DNA of 64,000 bases from Thalassia testudinum (taxonomy: Eukaryota; Streptophyta; Magnoliopsida; Alismatales; Hydrocharitaceae), in the NCBI GenBank assembly GCA_037157565.1, contig JAZHRO010000036.1:17844501-17908500 (forward strand), in the 5' to 3' direction. Positions within the stretch are counted from its first letter, which is position 1, and every line of letters begins with the position of its first letter. Shown here piece after piece: positions 1-9,585 of this stretch. A model generated the notes under the pieces. That model saw only the letters and a program-made list of their open reading frames with translations. It had not been told where the DNA came from and did no database searches. The translations under genes and the position numbers were made by a program.

Positions 1-613
1 TGGAACATGTGGATTTAGTGATGATGTGGACCTTTACTAGAATACCCGAATAATTAAACACATAACTGAATATGCAGGAAACTAGATGATAATGAGTAAA
101 TGTAAGATGCATCAATGGTTTATTGCTTTCTTTCTGTTTTAAATTCATTAAATGTCTTGTGTGCCACTCTACTCAGCATTAGCTGACAAAACAATATGTT
201 TATTTGTTTAGGTTAGGGAATTGAGCAGCCAACATTACCGGCTGCAGAGGGTGTTGGGCCTAACTGAGCCTAGCAGTAGTCCAGTCCTTTTTCAGTTTTT
301 GTTTTAGAGGCCCTGTTTACTACAGTGAGTACTTTTAGTATGTTGGAACTTATTGATGTTTATGTCCCTTCTACTTTAGTTGTGATAGCTAGCTAAAAAA
401 CTTTATTTTTCCACCTATAGAGTATGGTTCTTTTGAACTCTGTTCTACTTTATGTTGTTGTCATTTTCTTATTTGCTTAGTTACATTGTATGTGTGGTTG
501 TGGAAATGTTTATCCTTGCATTTGGTTTGTTTCTCGTTGGATGACTGGGTCTTGGGGTTAGTCAAGGTGAGCCATTCCCAGGTTCCACGAGGGGCCAAGA
601 TCATATCGTAACA
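1..613 (+). mobile_element. Tekay/Del-type chromovirus, 3' portion of 5' LTR
   Basis: This block is repeated at 15795-16407, where it forms the end of the matching 3' LTR. By eye I count about 73 differences over 613 bp (roughly 12%), so the element is old. The block ends in ACA (611-613) immediately before a primer-binding site, as the 3' edge of a 5' LTR should. The start of the LTR and the left target duplication lie outside the window. Confidence 0.9.
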
Positions 614-616
614 AGC

Positions 617-628
617 TGGTATCAGAGC
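617..628 (+). other. Primer-binding site, initiator tRNA-Met type
   Basis: TGGTATCAGAGC matches the complement of the 3' end of plant initiator tRNA-Met, the usual primer of Tekay chromoviruses. It starts three bases after the LTR terminus. It would prime minus-strand cDNA synthesis in the virus-like particle. Confidence 0.93.
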
Positions 629-799
629 AAGGTTGTCCCGAGAAATAAACTAAATGGTATGGAAGTAACCACTCATGTGCACGTAGCTAGAATAGCCATC
701 ACAACGTCTTATCTTCATCATCTCTTCTGAGTCCTAATTCTTTTGTAGCCTGGTACCATTACTCATCCCTGTTCCTTTTCTTCCATCTCCTTGTAGGAG

Positions 800-2060
800 A
801 TGCCCCGTCGAGGAGCTCATATGGCAGGCTGCGGATGTGGTTGTGGGTGTGGTTGAGGGGGCAGACGTGCTGGACTCAAGGCAGCAGTCGATCCACCTCT
901 CCTCCCAGGCATCATGAGGAGCATCAGTTGATTCGGAATATAGTGTGGGAGGAGATTCAACAGCCTCCTCATTCACCTCACTCTGAGGATGTGGAGGGGG
1001 AGTCCTCTGTGAGACAGTTGAGCCGCCATAGTACTCGATGAGCTGGAGGGGGGGTGATCCTCCACCACCCTCAGACACTACTGAGCACGAGTCCTTCCTG
1101 CTGGGAGGTGCACCCGTTCCCCTATTGCGGCTCCACCATGAGCTTTCCGCCCAGTTTCGAAAGCTGAAGCCCCCCTCTTTCAAGGGGGAGGAGAGCCCAT
1201 CTAAGGCAGAAGACTGGCTGGAGCAAATGGAGAAGATCTTCGACACTCCACCCTCCTGTAGAGTGTCGTGTGGCCTTCACCACGTACCAGCTAGAGAGTG
1301 TAGCCCACAGGTGGTGGAGGGCAATCAGAGGCCAGGAGGGGGGAGAGCTGACATGGGACCAGTTCATAGCGCTCTTCTATGAGCAGTACTTCCCACAGAC
1401 CTTGAAGACTAGAGGAGGCGAGAGTTCCACCCTCTCCACCAGGGGGTGATGACGGTTAGCATGTTCCATACGCATTTCTTGGAGCTGTCACATTTCGCCC
1501 CGACACACGCGTCTACAGAGGAGTGCCTATGGAGATTCACTAAGGGCCTCCGGCTTGCTATTCGAGGGTATGTGAAGCCCCTGAAGCTACCTACCTTCTC
1601 CCACATGGTCAAGGCGTCCATGACCTATGAGGAGACCAACCCGAACATGTGAGACACTAACAGAGGACGGAAGAGGCCCTACCAGCTGGAGCACTCACAG
1701 GGCTGCCAGGAGAGGAGGCACACGGTGCCCATAGGGGAGTCGTTCCTCTTTGTGAGGCCACCAGTGGCCTTTAGGGGCCCCAGGTAAGGGCCAACTATTG
1801 CACTAGAGCCCCGCACAGTTACCAGCAGGGACAGACGGAGTGAGGAGGTTGTGTCCCTCTCTGCTACCAGTGTGGCCAGTTGGGCCACATGAGGAGGGAC
1901 CACCCATCTAAGGACAGAGCACATCAGATGCTCCCAGCATCGAGTACTGGAAGTCGATTTGGTGGTCACGGTTACTAGGCATGAGGGGGAGGACAGCAGT
2001 CGCGTGGAGGGTACTAGCCAGATACTACTTGCCTGACCCAGAGCCTGGCTGTCTCTTCCA
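800..2060 (+). pseudogene. gag: Tekay-type gag, decayed
   Basis: Translation from the ATG at 800 gives an MPRRG start, then a Gly/Cys-rich stretch with stops and frame changes. Capsid-type signatures follow in several frames: FRKLKPPSFKG near 1155-1190, EDWLEQMEKIFD near 1207-1245, and a helical segment with FLELSHFAPTHASTEECLWRFT near 1477-1540. A zinc knuckle lies near 1862-1905 (CYQCGQLGHMRRDH). Its fourth ligand, normally Cys, is His here. Gag would form the capsid that packages the element RNA. Frameshifts near 1030, 1250 and 1440 and several stops make it non-functional. Assignment to Tekay/Del rests on the downstream pol and chromodomain-like tail. Confidence 0.85.
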
Positions 2061-2100
2061 CACCTAGGGCTTAGGGGCGTGTCAATGCCCTGACTCACAG

Positions 2101-2694
2101 AGATGCCAAAGCCTCAGGTTCTGTAGTGGTAGGCATGGTTACAGTTTCCGACAGATTAGTGTACGTGCTTTTCGATTCTAGTGCCATGCATTCCTTTGTC
2201 TCCACGAGTTTTGTCATCAGTTTGGGGCTGGACAGTGTACTGTTAGAGGACCCGTTCCTGATTAGAGGCCCAGGTGGATAGTTGTTTGTTGCAAAGGAGG
2301 TTTTCATAGATTCTGAGGTCACTATAGGGGACGCAGCCTCCCTACTAATCTGATTGTGATCCAGATGGAGGATTTCGGTGTAATCCTAGGAATGGACTGG
2401 CTGTCTACCTATCATGCCCTAGTGGACTGCTTCAGGAGGAAGATCATTTTCTCTATACCTGAGCTACCTCCCTTTGAGTTCCACGGCCAGTCGGTAGATG
2501 GAGGTTTAGACGAAGGTTTTAGGTGCATCTCCATGCTTCGAGCAGCGAAGCTACTAAGCCAAGGGTGTGAGAGCTTCCTAGCTTGTGTTGTAGTGGAGCC
2601 TAGCCCAGTGGTTGACTTACAGAGTATTCCAGTGGTCTGTGAGTTCCCCGACGTCTTCCTGAAGGAGCTGCCAGGACTACCACCTGAGTGTTAG
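2101..2694 (+). pseudogene. pol (PR): Tekay-type aspartic protease, decayed
   Basis: The retropepsin region reads as a decayed YVLFDS-type active site near 2160-2180; the usual DSG triad is DSS here. It continues into the typical post-protease segment VILGMDWLSTYHALVDC near 2380-2430, and CEFPDVFLKELPGLPP near 2638-2690, which in this clade joins protease to reverse transcriptase. Stops interrupt the frame near 2280 and 2350. The protease would mature the Gag-Pol polyprotein. Both the changed active-site Gly and the stops argue that it is dead. It sits in order between gag and RT. Confidence 0.85.
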
Positions 2695-3600
2695 ATCGAG
2701 TTTGAGATCTCACTGATACCAGGGACCAGCCCCATCTCTATTACACCATAAAGGATCGCCCCACTTGAGCTGTGAGAGTTCAAGTCTCAATTGTAGGATT
2801 TGTCAAAGAAGAGCTTTGTGAGGCCCAGTGCATCCCCACGGAGGGCCCCTGTGTTGTTTGTGAAGAAAAAGGATGGCACCCTTTGGGTTTGTATTGACTA
2901 TAGACAGCTAAATCGGGTCACAGTCATGAACAAGTTCCCACTACCTCACATTAACGACCTCTTTGACCAGTTGAAAGACGCCACGGTGTTTTCCAAGATT
3001 GACCTGAGGTCGGGTTACCATCAGTTGAGGATCAAGGAGACCGACGTCTCCAAGACAGCTTTCCATACATGATATGGACACTACGAGTTCTTGGTCATGC
3101 CGTTTGGGCTAACCAATTCCCCCAGTACTTTCATCGATCTAATGAACCACGTCTTTAGGACATACTTGGACCAGATTGTGGTCGTATTCATTGATGACGT
3201 GCTAGTTTACTCCTGGGATCAATTATAGCATGGACAACATTTACGCATGGTACTGGACTTTGAGACTACATAGGCTCTATGCCAAGTACAACAAGTGTGA
3301 GTTCTGGTTAAGATAGGTCACTTTCTTGGGCCATGTGTTCTCAGGAGACGGGATTGTTGTGGATCCAGCCAAGGCTGAGGCCATACTTTGTTAGGAGAGG
3401 CCACGTACAGTGACAAAAATACGTAGCTTCTTAGGGTTGGCAGGTTACTATCGGTGGTTTATCAGGGGATTCTCCCAGATTGCACGTCCTATAACTTAGC
3501 TGACCAGGAAGGACGTGCCTTTCACTTGGACAAATAAGTGTGAGTTGTGCTTTTAGGAGTTGGAGGAGAGGCTGACCATAGCTCCTGTACTCACCATTCC
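2695..3600 (+). pseudogene. pol (RT): Tekay-type reverse transcriptase, decayed
   Basis: Classical Ty3/gypsy RT blocks are easy to read: [21 protein letters not shown] near 2853-2910, [15 protein letters not shown] near 2992-3035, [17 protein letters not shown] near 3084-3130, and the catalytic box [11 protein letters not shown] at about 3181-3213 with both Asp residues kept. Nonsense codons at 3073 (TGA), 3314, 3497 and 3554 (all TAG) and a frameshift near 3225 disable it. The TAG codons sit where relatives carry Gln (CAG). The connection region with FLGHVFSGDGI follows near 3320. It copied element RNA into cDNA in the ancestor. Confidence 0.92.
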
Positions 3601-3842
3601 TGATAGTAGTAGTGGGCTTATGGTTTGCATTGACGCTTCATTGCAAGAGTTAGGTGGTGTGCTCATGTAGTAGGGCCACGTTGTCGCTTACATTTCGTGG
3701 AAACTAAAGCCCCATGAGCATAACTACCCCACTCATGACTTAAAGCTGGTAGCGGCTGTCTTCGCACTGATGACATGGAGGCACTACTTGTACGGTGAGA
3801 CCTTTGAGATCTTCACTGATCATAAGAGCCTTAAGTACCTAT
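3601..3842 (+). pseudogene. pol (RH): Tekay-type RNase H, 5' part before insertion
   Basis: The segment reads through the first RNase H Asp region (SSGLMVCIDASLQELGGVLM), two adjacent TAG codons at 3668 and 3671 where Gln is expected, then [10 protein letters not shown] and [21 protein letters not shown]. Coding sequence stops abruptly at 3842 because another retrotransposon has inserted. The missing part resumes at 9425. RNase H removes the RNA strand during cDNA synthesis. Confidence 0.92.
3838..3842. repeat. Target-site duplication CCTAT, left copy
   Basis: The five bases directly left of the inserted LTR are identical to 9420-9424 directly right of it. Removing one copy with the insert restores the RNase H reading frame between SLKYL and the downstream FDQKELN block, which confirms the insertion boundaries. 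Confidence 0.95.
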
Positions 3843-5562
3843 TGAAAGTTTTGGCCCTACTAGGAGGGGTGATGTAATAAATGCGGAAACAAATATAAAC
3901 AATATCACAGAATAGACAACCAATAGCATAATGTACACAAAAAGTTTTTAGGTGGAAACCCAAACCGGGTGAAAACCACCACCTAACCCTCTCGAGTTAG
4001 GATTTTCCGATCAACCTAGTTGATCAAATCCACTAACCGAATCACTTTAAAACGAGGGTGATTCAACCTCAGTACAACCACGCTACGAGTACGAGGGTAG
4101 CGTTCCTCAACCCCTTCTCTCCACGAGAAGGATTTTGTCCCACGAAGGAGACGGGAATTCGCAAAGCGAATACCCAACCAAAAGACAAAGGTAAAATAAA
4201 CAACAACCTATAGAGCCAACAAAGTAATAAACCTAAGCTTCTATAGGATTTAGGAAACTCCCCTTTGCAAGGAGTGCGTCGAGTTGATGACGCGGTGCGT
4301 GTGCCACGCGACGGCGCAACTTCGCTCTCGTGAACTACGGCGGGAGAGCGGGTGCGCAACAGCTTGATGCTCTCAAGAGAATGGTGCTTGAGCTTGGAGA
4401 GCAAGAGCTAGCTAGGACACAAGAGAGTGGAAAGTGTAATACAAATTGTTTCTTGTGTATCTTGGTCTCTCTAGGTGTATATTGTGTATGTAGGTGTGCA
4501 AAGGCTCCCCTCTATTTATAGAGGCCTTAGGAAGGCTTTGGAAGGCTTGGAAATACTTCCATACCCGTTGGGAACAAAGCCCAAGTGAATCAGCCCGAAA
4601 TCAGGAACAATCATTGTTCTGACAGGCTTATCAGACGTCTGGAAGTTCACTATAAGACGTCTGATTCAAAGGTCAGACATCTGATTTTGGGTAGGTCTCT
4701 CCCTGACTTGGATCAGATCTAAGTAGGGTTTTTACGCAAGTCCATCAGACGACATACAGGACGTCTAGCACTAAGTCTGGACGTCTGGAAACCTACTTTT
4801 ACTGTGGGAATTGATTTCCAAACGTTGCAACGGCTAGAAAATCTCTGAGAAGAGATTTTGGGTCAGCCGAGGAAAAACGGTCATTTATCAGACGTCTGGA
4901 AAGTCCTATGGACGTTTGATAAGGCTCTAACGGTCATATTCTTGAGTGTCTACTAAGCCAGCCAACGATCCACTAATTGGACGTCTGGCAAATCCATCAG
5001 ACGTCTTCTAAGACATCTGGTCTAAGGTCTGGACGTCTGATTTCATCAGACAGAACTAACTATGTCCAGCCTAACAGTTATCAGACGTCTGAAACAACAG
5101 TCAGACGTCTTAAAATGCTTTATCAGACGTCTGATTTGGGAATTAGACGTCTGGAAAGTCTGTTTGAACCCTATATTGGTTTTCTAAGTATTCTACAGAA
5201 AACCTAAGTATCCTAGGGTTGTGCCGGTGTTCCTAGGACTACTGTTAGGGTTCTTTGAGGCTCTTTAACATGAAATATCTAAGGAAAAAAAGAGCAACAA
5301 ATGAAACAAAAAAAATAACAAGTACAAAAGAAGGAAATCTATCCTATTCTTCATTTCCTTCCATCTTCAATCTTTCGCTCCACGCGAACCTCCTCTGTTT
5401 TCCGTCAAGCTCTTCCAATCCGTCCTGGATGCGAGCTCGAACTCCGTCTAAACACGTCCTCATTTGCAATTGACTTGAAATTTAGGACTCAAATTGCAAA
5501 TGTTAAATAACACGTATTTTGTTATCATCAAAACAAATGATCGTGGTGCTCTAGCACCAACA
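3843..5562 (-). repeat. 3' LTR of gag-only element
   Basis: Read on the - strand it starts TGTTGGTGCTAG at 5562, just after a polypurine tract, and ends at 3843. On the + strand it reads TGAAAG to CCAACA. Relative to the other LTR it lacks exactly 20 bp near 4640, one spacing unit of the palindrome array it carries. Small open frames on either strand here are not conserved coding regions. Confidence 0.95.
4632..5152. promoter_or_regulatory. 20-bp-phased GACGTC palindrome array (3' LTR copy)
   Basis: Exact GACGTC hexamers start at 4634, 4656, 4760, 4780, 4891, 4980, 5000, 5032, 5084, 5104, 5126 and 5146. Decayed sites at 4676 (GACATC), 4911 (GACGTT) and 5012 (GACATC) complete the pairs. Within each pair the starts are exactly 20 bp apart. 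Most sites lie in a 10-bp palindrome close to CAGACGTCTG, while the bases between sites vary. GACGTC is the plant bZIP C-box core; bZIP binding here is inference. Confidence 0.85.
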
Positions 5563-5564
5563 AT

Positions 5565-5842
5565 CTCCCCCTTTTTGATGATGACAAAATCGTAAATAAT
5601 AATGCATAAAAATCCTCCCCCTTTTTGACATTATCAAAAAGGTTTAATTGATTTTATATTTCCTATAACTCCCCCTTAAAACATGCTCTTCTATGAGTTT
5701 CTTTTGAGAAAGGTAATGTCCTCCCCCTTTTTGTAACAATGCGATAGCTATTATTTTTCTCCCTCTTTCTAAAGGAAATTTAGCTACCTTATATCTCCCC
5801 CTTAAAAATTGACAATTAGCTCATTAATTTTTAACTCCCCCT
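5565..5842 (-). other. Polypurine tract region with six PPT-like copies
   Basis: On the - strand AAAAAGGGGGAG-type tracts occur at 5565-5577 (next to the 3' LTR and therefore the expected functional PPT), 5614-5626, 5669-5681, 5720-5732, 5795-5808 and 5835-5842. PPTs prime plus-strand cDNA. One, or a few, is usual; six in 280 bp after the gag stop is unusual. Confidence 0.8.
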
Positions 5843-5895
5843 ATCTAAATGCTTATAAAAAGATAGGGTTAAAAATTTTACCTCACCTACCATGG

Positions 5896-7624
5896 CTAGT
5901 AAAATGGCCCGAATGGTGGTGGTGGATGCCATATCGGATGGGGCTCCCATCCGTAGCTTGGAGGCCCGGGCATCGGCGCCGGTCTCCAATCTGGTGGTCG
6001 ACGTGCGGCGGGTCCGTCGTTTGTTCGCCGTCTCGTCGGTCTTCTTGTTCTCCTCCTTGGTCTACTCCTTGGTTCCCCTAACTTGAGTTGACCAGCCTTG
6101 AGCTTGTAGGTCCAGTCCCTTATGTTGTAATTATCCATGAACCCTACAAAACAAGATTCTAATTCTTTTTTCGGTATCCAAGTGGGCTTGGATCCGGATT
6201 TGTTAGCGGGTCTCCTTGATGGAGATCCTTTCTCAATCTTAGGGCTATAAAAATTATCTACTTTATTGATTAATTTGTTAGTGTTTTCCCTAAGACATGC
6301 AATTTCTTTTTCTATAGTTTGCATCTTAGTCTTTAAATCATAGATTTCTAACTTTAGACTATCATTTTCCTCAATCAACTTATTATTTTCATTGATGAGG
6401 TTATGATTTTCTAATAATAGGTTATCATTTTTAGGACAAGTTTCTAGATCCTTAAGTTTTATTTCTAACCTATCATTTTCATTTTTAAGAAAACTAAGGT
6501 TCTTTTTAATGCTTTTATTTTCTATCCTAAGTGATTTACTAATCTCAAAAAGTTCATTAAAAGCTTCTTGAAGATCGAGATTTACCTCGTTGTCTGAGTT
6601 GCTTTCGCTTTCACTGTCGCTTCCTCTGGCCATGAAGCCGAAGCAAGCGGTTTCTTCTTCTATGGTCTTTTCTTCTTCTTCCTCCGAGCTAGAATCGTCC
6701 CAAGTGGCTTGGAACGCCTTCTTAGATTTCTTCTCCTTTTCCTTCTTCTTCTCCTTTTTGAGAAGAGGGCATTCTAGTCGCAGATGCCCTTTCCCGTTGC
6801 AGTGGTAGCAACGTCTCGGGCTTTCCTTCTTCTCCTTTTTCTCTTTCTTTAATTCCCTACAAAACTTGGAAAAATTTTTAAGTAAAATTCTAAAGTCTTC
6901 GTCGTCGGAACTTACCTCGCTATCCGACGCGGCTCTGAAGGCGAGAGTCTTCTTTAGTTTAGGCTCCGGTGTATCCTTCTTCTTCTGCTTCAACTTAGTC
7001 TCGTAGGCCATAAGATTGCCTAGGAGATCTTCCATGTTGAGCTCCTCCATTTCGTTCGCCTCTTCGATGGCGGTGACTTTCTGTTCCCATTCCGGTCCAA
7101 GGGAACGAAGAAGCTTCCCTTGAAGCTCCCCCTTGATGAAAGTCTTCCCTAAAGCTTTCAAGTTATTTACTATGAGAGTGAACCTAGTGTTCATCTCACT
7201 TAAAGTTTCGTTAGTTTTCATAGAAAAAGCCTCAAATTCTTGTGAAAGTAAATTGAGTTTAGAAGTTTTTACCTTAGAGGTACCTTCATGAGTTACCTCG
7301 AGTGTGTGCCAGATCTCGTATGCGGTGGCGCATTGTGAGATTCTGTTGAACTCCTCCGGGCTGAGCGCGCAATACAACGCGTTCATTGTTTTCGCATTGA
7401 GAGAGGGCTCCCGGATCTGCTGCTGTGAGTATCCTGGCCCAGACTGTGGGTTTCTCTGGGATGTCGAAGGGGGTCTCGCACCTGGCCCAGACTGTGAAGT
7501 CGGTGGCGTGAAGCCACGTCTTCATCCAAAACTTCCAGTAGGGGTAGTTGCTCCCGTCGAAGAACGGCGGACGGGTTGTGGACTGCCCCTCGGAAATCCT
7601 GCTTGTGGAACAGCTTCCCTCCAT
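5896..7624 (-). pseudogene. gag: Copia-type Gag with zinc knuckle and coiled coil, frameshifted
   Basis: The N-terminal part (MEGSCSTSRISEG, then PPFFDGSNYPYWKFWMKTW) starts at 7624. A frame change near 7420-7450 separates it from the long 496-codon frame that begins MNALYCALSPEEFNR at 7386. That frame holds a copia-type gag (UBN2-like) domain at residues 1-130, a CCHC knuckle CYHCNGKGHLRLEC at 193-206, Ser/Glu-rich acidic patches at 155-165, 230-245 and 255-268, a long probable coiled coil at 270-375, and a basic then Pro/Trp-rich tail to residue 496. Gag would package RNA. Apart from the one frameshift it is intact, in line with a recent insertion. The tail is longer than in compact copia Gags. 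No pol follows. Confidence 0.88.
7434..7496. repeat. 15-bp direct repeat at the gag frame break
   Basis: CTGGCCCAGACTGTG occurs at 7434-7448 and again at 7482-7496. On the coding strand each copy encodes TVWAR. The frame break of gag lies at or beside the 7434 copy, so slippage or template switching between copies could have caused it. Confidence 0.7.
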
Positions 7625-7665
7625 GTGATCTTTCCGCGGATGTTACTCCTGTCGGCGGAAAACCT

Positions 7666-7677
7666 GCTCTGATACCA
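7666..7677 (-). other. Primer-binding site of gag-only element (tRNA-Met)
   Basis: On the - strand TGGTATCAGAGC starts two bases after the end of the 5' LTR (7680). It is the same initiator tRNA-Met type that the host Tekay element uses at 617-628. Confidence 0.93.
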
Positions 7678-7679
7678 AA

Positions 7680-9419
7680 TGTAAGTTTTGGCCCTACTAG
7701 GAGGGGTGACGTAATAAATGCGGAAATAAATATAAACAATATCACAGAATAGACAACCAATAGCACAATGTACACAAAAAGTTTTTAGGTGGAAACCCAA
7801 ACCGGGTGAAAACCACCACCTAACCCTCTCGAGTTAGGATTTTCCGATCAACCTAGTTGATCAAATCCACTAACCGAATCACTTTAAAACGAGGGTGATT
7901 CAACCTCAGTACAACCACGCTACGAGTACGAGGGTAGCGTTCCTCAACCCCTTCTCTCCACGAGAAGGATTTTGTCCCACGAAGGAGACGGGAATTCGCA
8001 AAGCGAATACCCAACCAAAAGACAAAGGTAAAATAAACAACAACCTATAGAGCCAACAAAGTAATAAACCTAAGCTTCTATAGGATTTAGGAAACTCCCC
8101 TTTGCAAGGAGTGCGTCGAGTTGATGACGCGATGCGTGTGCCACGCGACGGCGCAACTTCGCTCTCGTGAACTACGGCGGGAGAGCGGGTGCGCAACAGC
8201 TTGATGCTCTCAAGAGAATGGTGCTTGAGCTTGGAGAGCAAGAGCTAGCTAGGACACAAGAGAGTGGAAAGTGTAATACAAATTGTTTCTTGTGTATCTT
8301 GGTCTCTCTAGGTGTATATTGTGTATGTAGGTGTGTAAAGGCTCCCCTCTATTTATAGAGGCCTTAGGAAGGCTTTGGAAGGCTTGGAAATGCTTCCATA
8401 GCTGTTGGGAACAAAGGCCAAGTGAATCAGCCCGAAATCAGGAACAATCATTGTTCTGACAGGCTTATCAGACGTCTAATTATAGCATCAGACGTCTGGA
8501 AGTTCACTATAAGACGTCTGATTCAAAGGTCAGACGTCTGATTTTGGGCGAGTCTCTCCCTGACTTGGATCAGATCTAAACAGGGTTTTTACGCAAGTCC
8601 ATCAGACGACATACAGGACGTCTGGCACTAAGTCTGGACGTCTGGAAACCTACTTTTACTGTGGGAATTGATTTCCAAACGTTGCAACGGCTAGAAAATC
8701 TCTGAGAAGAGATTTTGGGTCAGCCAAGGCAAAACGGTCATTTATCAGACGTCTGGAAAGTCCTATGGACGTCTGATAAGGCTCTAACGGTCATATTCTT
8801 GAGTGTCTGCTAAGCCAGCCAACGGTCCACTAATTGGACGTCTGGCAAATCCATCAGACGTCTTCTAAGACGTCTGGTCTAAGGTCTGGACGTCTGATTT
8901 CATCAGACAGAACTAACTATGTCCAGCCTAACAGTTATCAGACGTCTGAAACAATAGTCAGACGTCTTAAAATGCTTTATCAGACGTCTGATTTGGGAAT
9001 TAGACATCTAGAAAGTCTGTTTGAACCCTATATTGGTTTTCTAAGTATTCTACAGAAAACCTAAGTATCCTAGGGTTGTGCCGGTGTTCCTAGGACTACT
9101 GTTAGGGTTCTTTGAGGCTCTTTAACATGAAATATCTAAGGAAAAAAAGAGCAACAAAAGAAACAAAAAATACAACAAGTACAAAAGAAGGAAATCTATC
9201 CTATTCTTCATTTCCTTCCATCTTCAATCTTTCGCTCCACGCGAACCTCCTCTGTTTTCCGTCAAGCTCTTCCAATCCGTCCTGGATGCGAGCTCGAACT
9301 CCGTCTAAACACGTCCTCATTTGCAATTGACCTGAAATCTAGGACTCAAATTGCAAATGTTAAATAACACGTGTTTTGTTATCATCGAAACAAATGATCG
9401 TGGTGCTCTAGCACCAACA
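7680..9419 (-). repeat. 5' LTR of gag-only element
   Basis: This 1740-bp LTR runs on the - strand from TGTTGGTGCTAG at 9419 to the bases before the PBS. It keeps 15 exact GACGTC sites against 12 in the other copy and retains the 20-bp unit lost there. Confidence 0.95.
8467..9010. promoter_or_regulatory. 20-bp-phased GACGTC palindrome array (5' LTR copy)
   Basis: GACGTC starts at 8471/8491, 8513/8533, 8617/8637, 8748/8768, 8837/8857, 8869/8889, 8941/8961 and 8983, with the eighth partner decayed to GACATC at 9003. All eight pairs are spaced exactly 20 bp. Two adjacent pairs are joined by 22 bp at 8491-8513 and at 8961-8983. The sequence between sites is not conserved, which argues against a plain minisatellite. 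Confidence 0.88.
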
Positions 9420-9424
9420 CCTAT
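9420..9424. repeat. Target-site duplication CCTAT, right copy
   Basis: Identical to 3838-3842. It marks the right end of the inserted gag-only element. Confidence 0.95.
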
Positions 9425-9585
9425 TTGATCAGAAGGAGCTCAACATGAGGCAGAGGCATTGGTTGGAGCTTCTGAAGGACTACGATTGCAGCATCTCCTA
9501 TCACCCAAGGAAGGCTAATGTGGTGGTTGATGCCTTGAGCTGGAAGGCACCCACCCACTTGGCCAACTTACAGGCACAGAGTTGA
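9425..9585 (+). pseudogene. pol (RH): Tekay-type RNase H, 3' part after insertion
   Basis: Reading resumes with [17 protein letters not shown] and the terminal RNase H motif [14 protein letters not shown], followed by a TGA at the expected domain end. It continues the segment that stops at 3842. The Asp of the VVDALS motif is kept. Confidence 0.92.

Larger units (their letters stand above)
3843..9419 (-). mobile_element. Gag-only LTR retrotransposon with copia-type gag (TR-GAG-like), 5577 bp
   Basis: Two LTRs (3843-5562 and 7680-9419) flank a 2117-bp internal region with a tRNA-Met PBS, one gag frame and polypurine tracts. No protease, integrase, RT or RNase H is present, so the element is non-autonomous. 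A perfect 5-bp duplication (CCTAT) surrounds it. By eye the LTRs differ at about 33 sites plus one 20-bp indel over 1720 bp (about 1.9%), making it the youngest insertion I can date here. At the rate often used for rice (1.3e-8 per site per year) that is under one million years; the true rate for this species is unknown. An autonomous copia-type partner must have supplied pol in trans. Confidence 0.95.

Noticed and set aside
617..628. tRNA gene fragments at the PBS positions (also 7666, 31817, 60785, 63944)
   Set aside because: Only the 3'-end complement is present next to LTR ends; no cloverleaf can be drawn.
5809..6086. Open frames opposite the Pro/Trp-rich Gag tail
   Set aside because: They are antisense to the well-supported gag frame and carry no domain; a composition shadow.
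4632..9010. Regularly spaced palindromes with differing spacers as a CRISPR array
   Set aside because: Repeats are only about 10 bp with ~10-bp spacers, occur in both LTRs of a plant retrotransposon, and no cas genes exist. The setting is eukaryotic.
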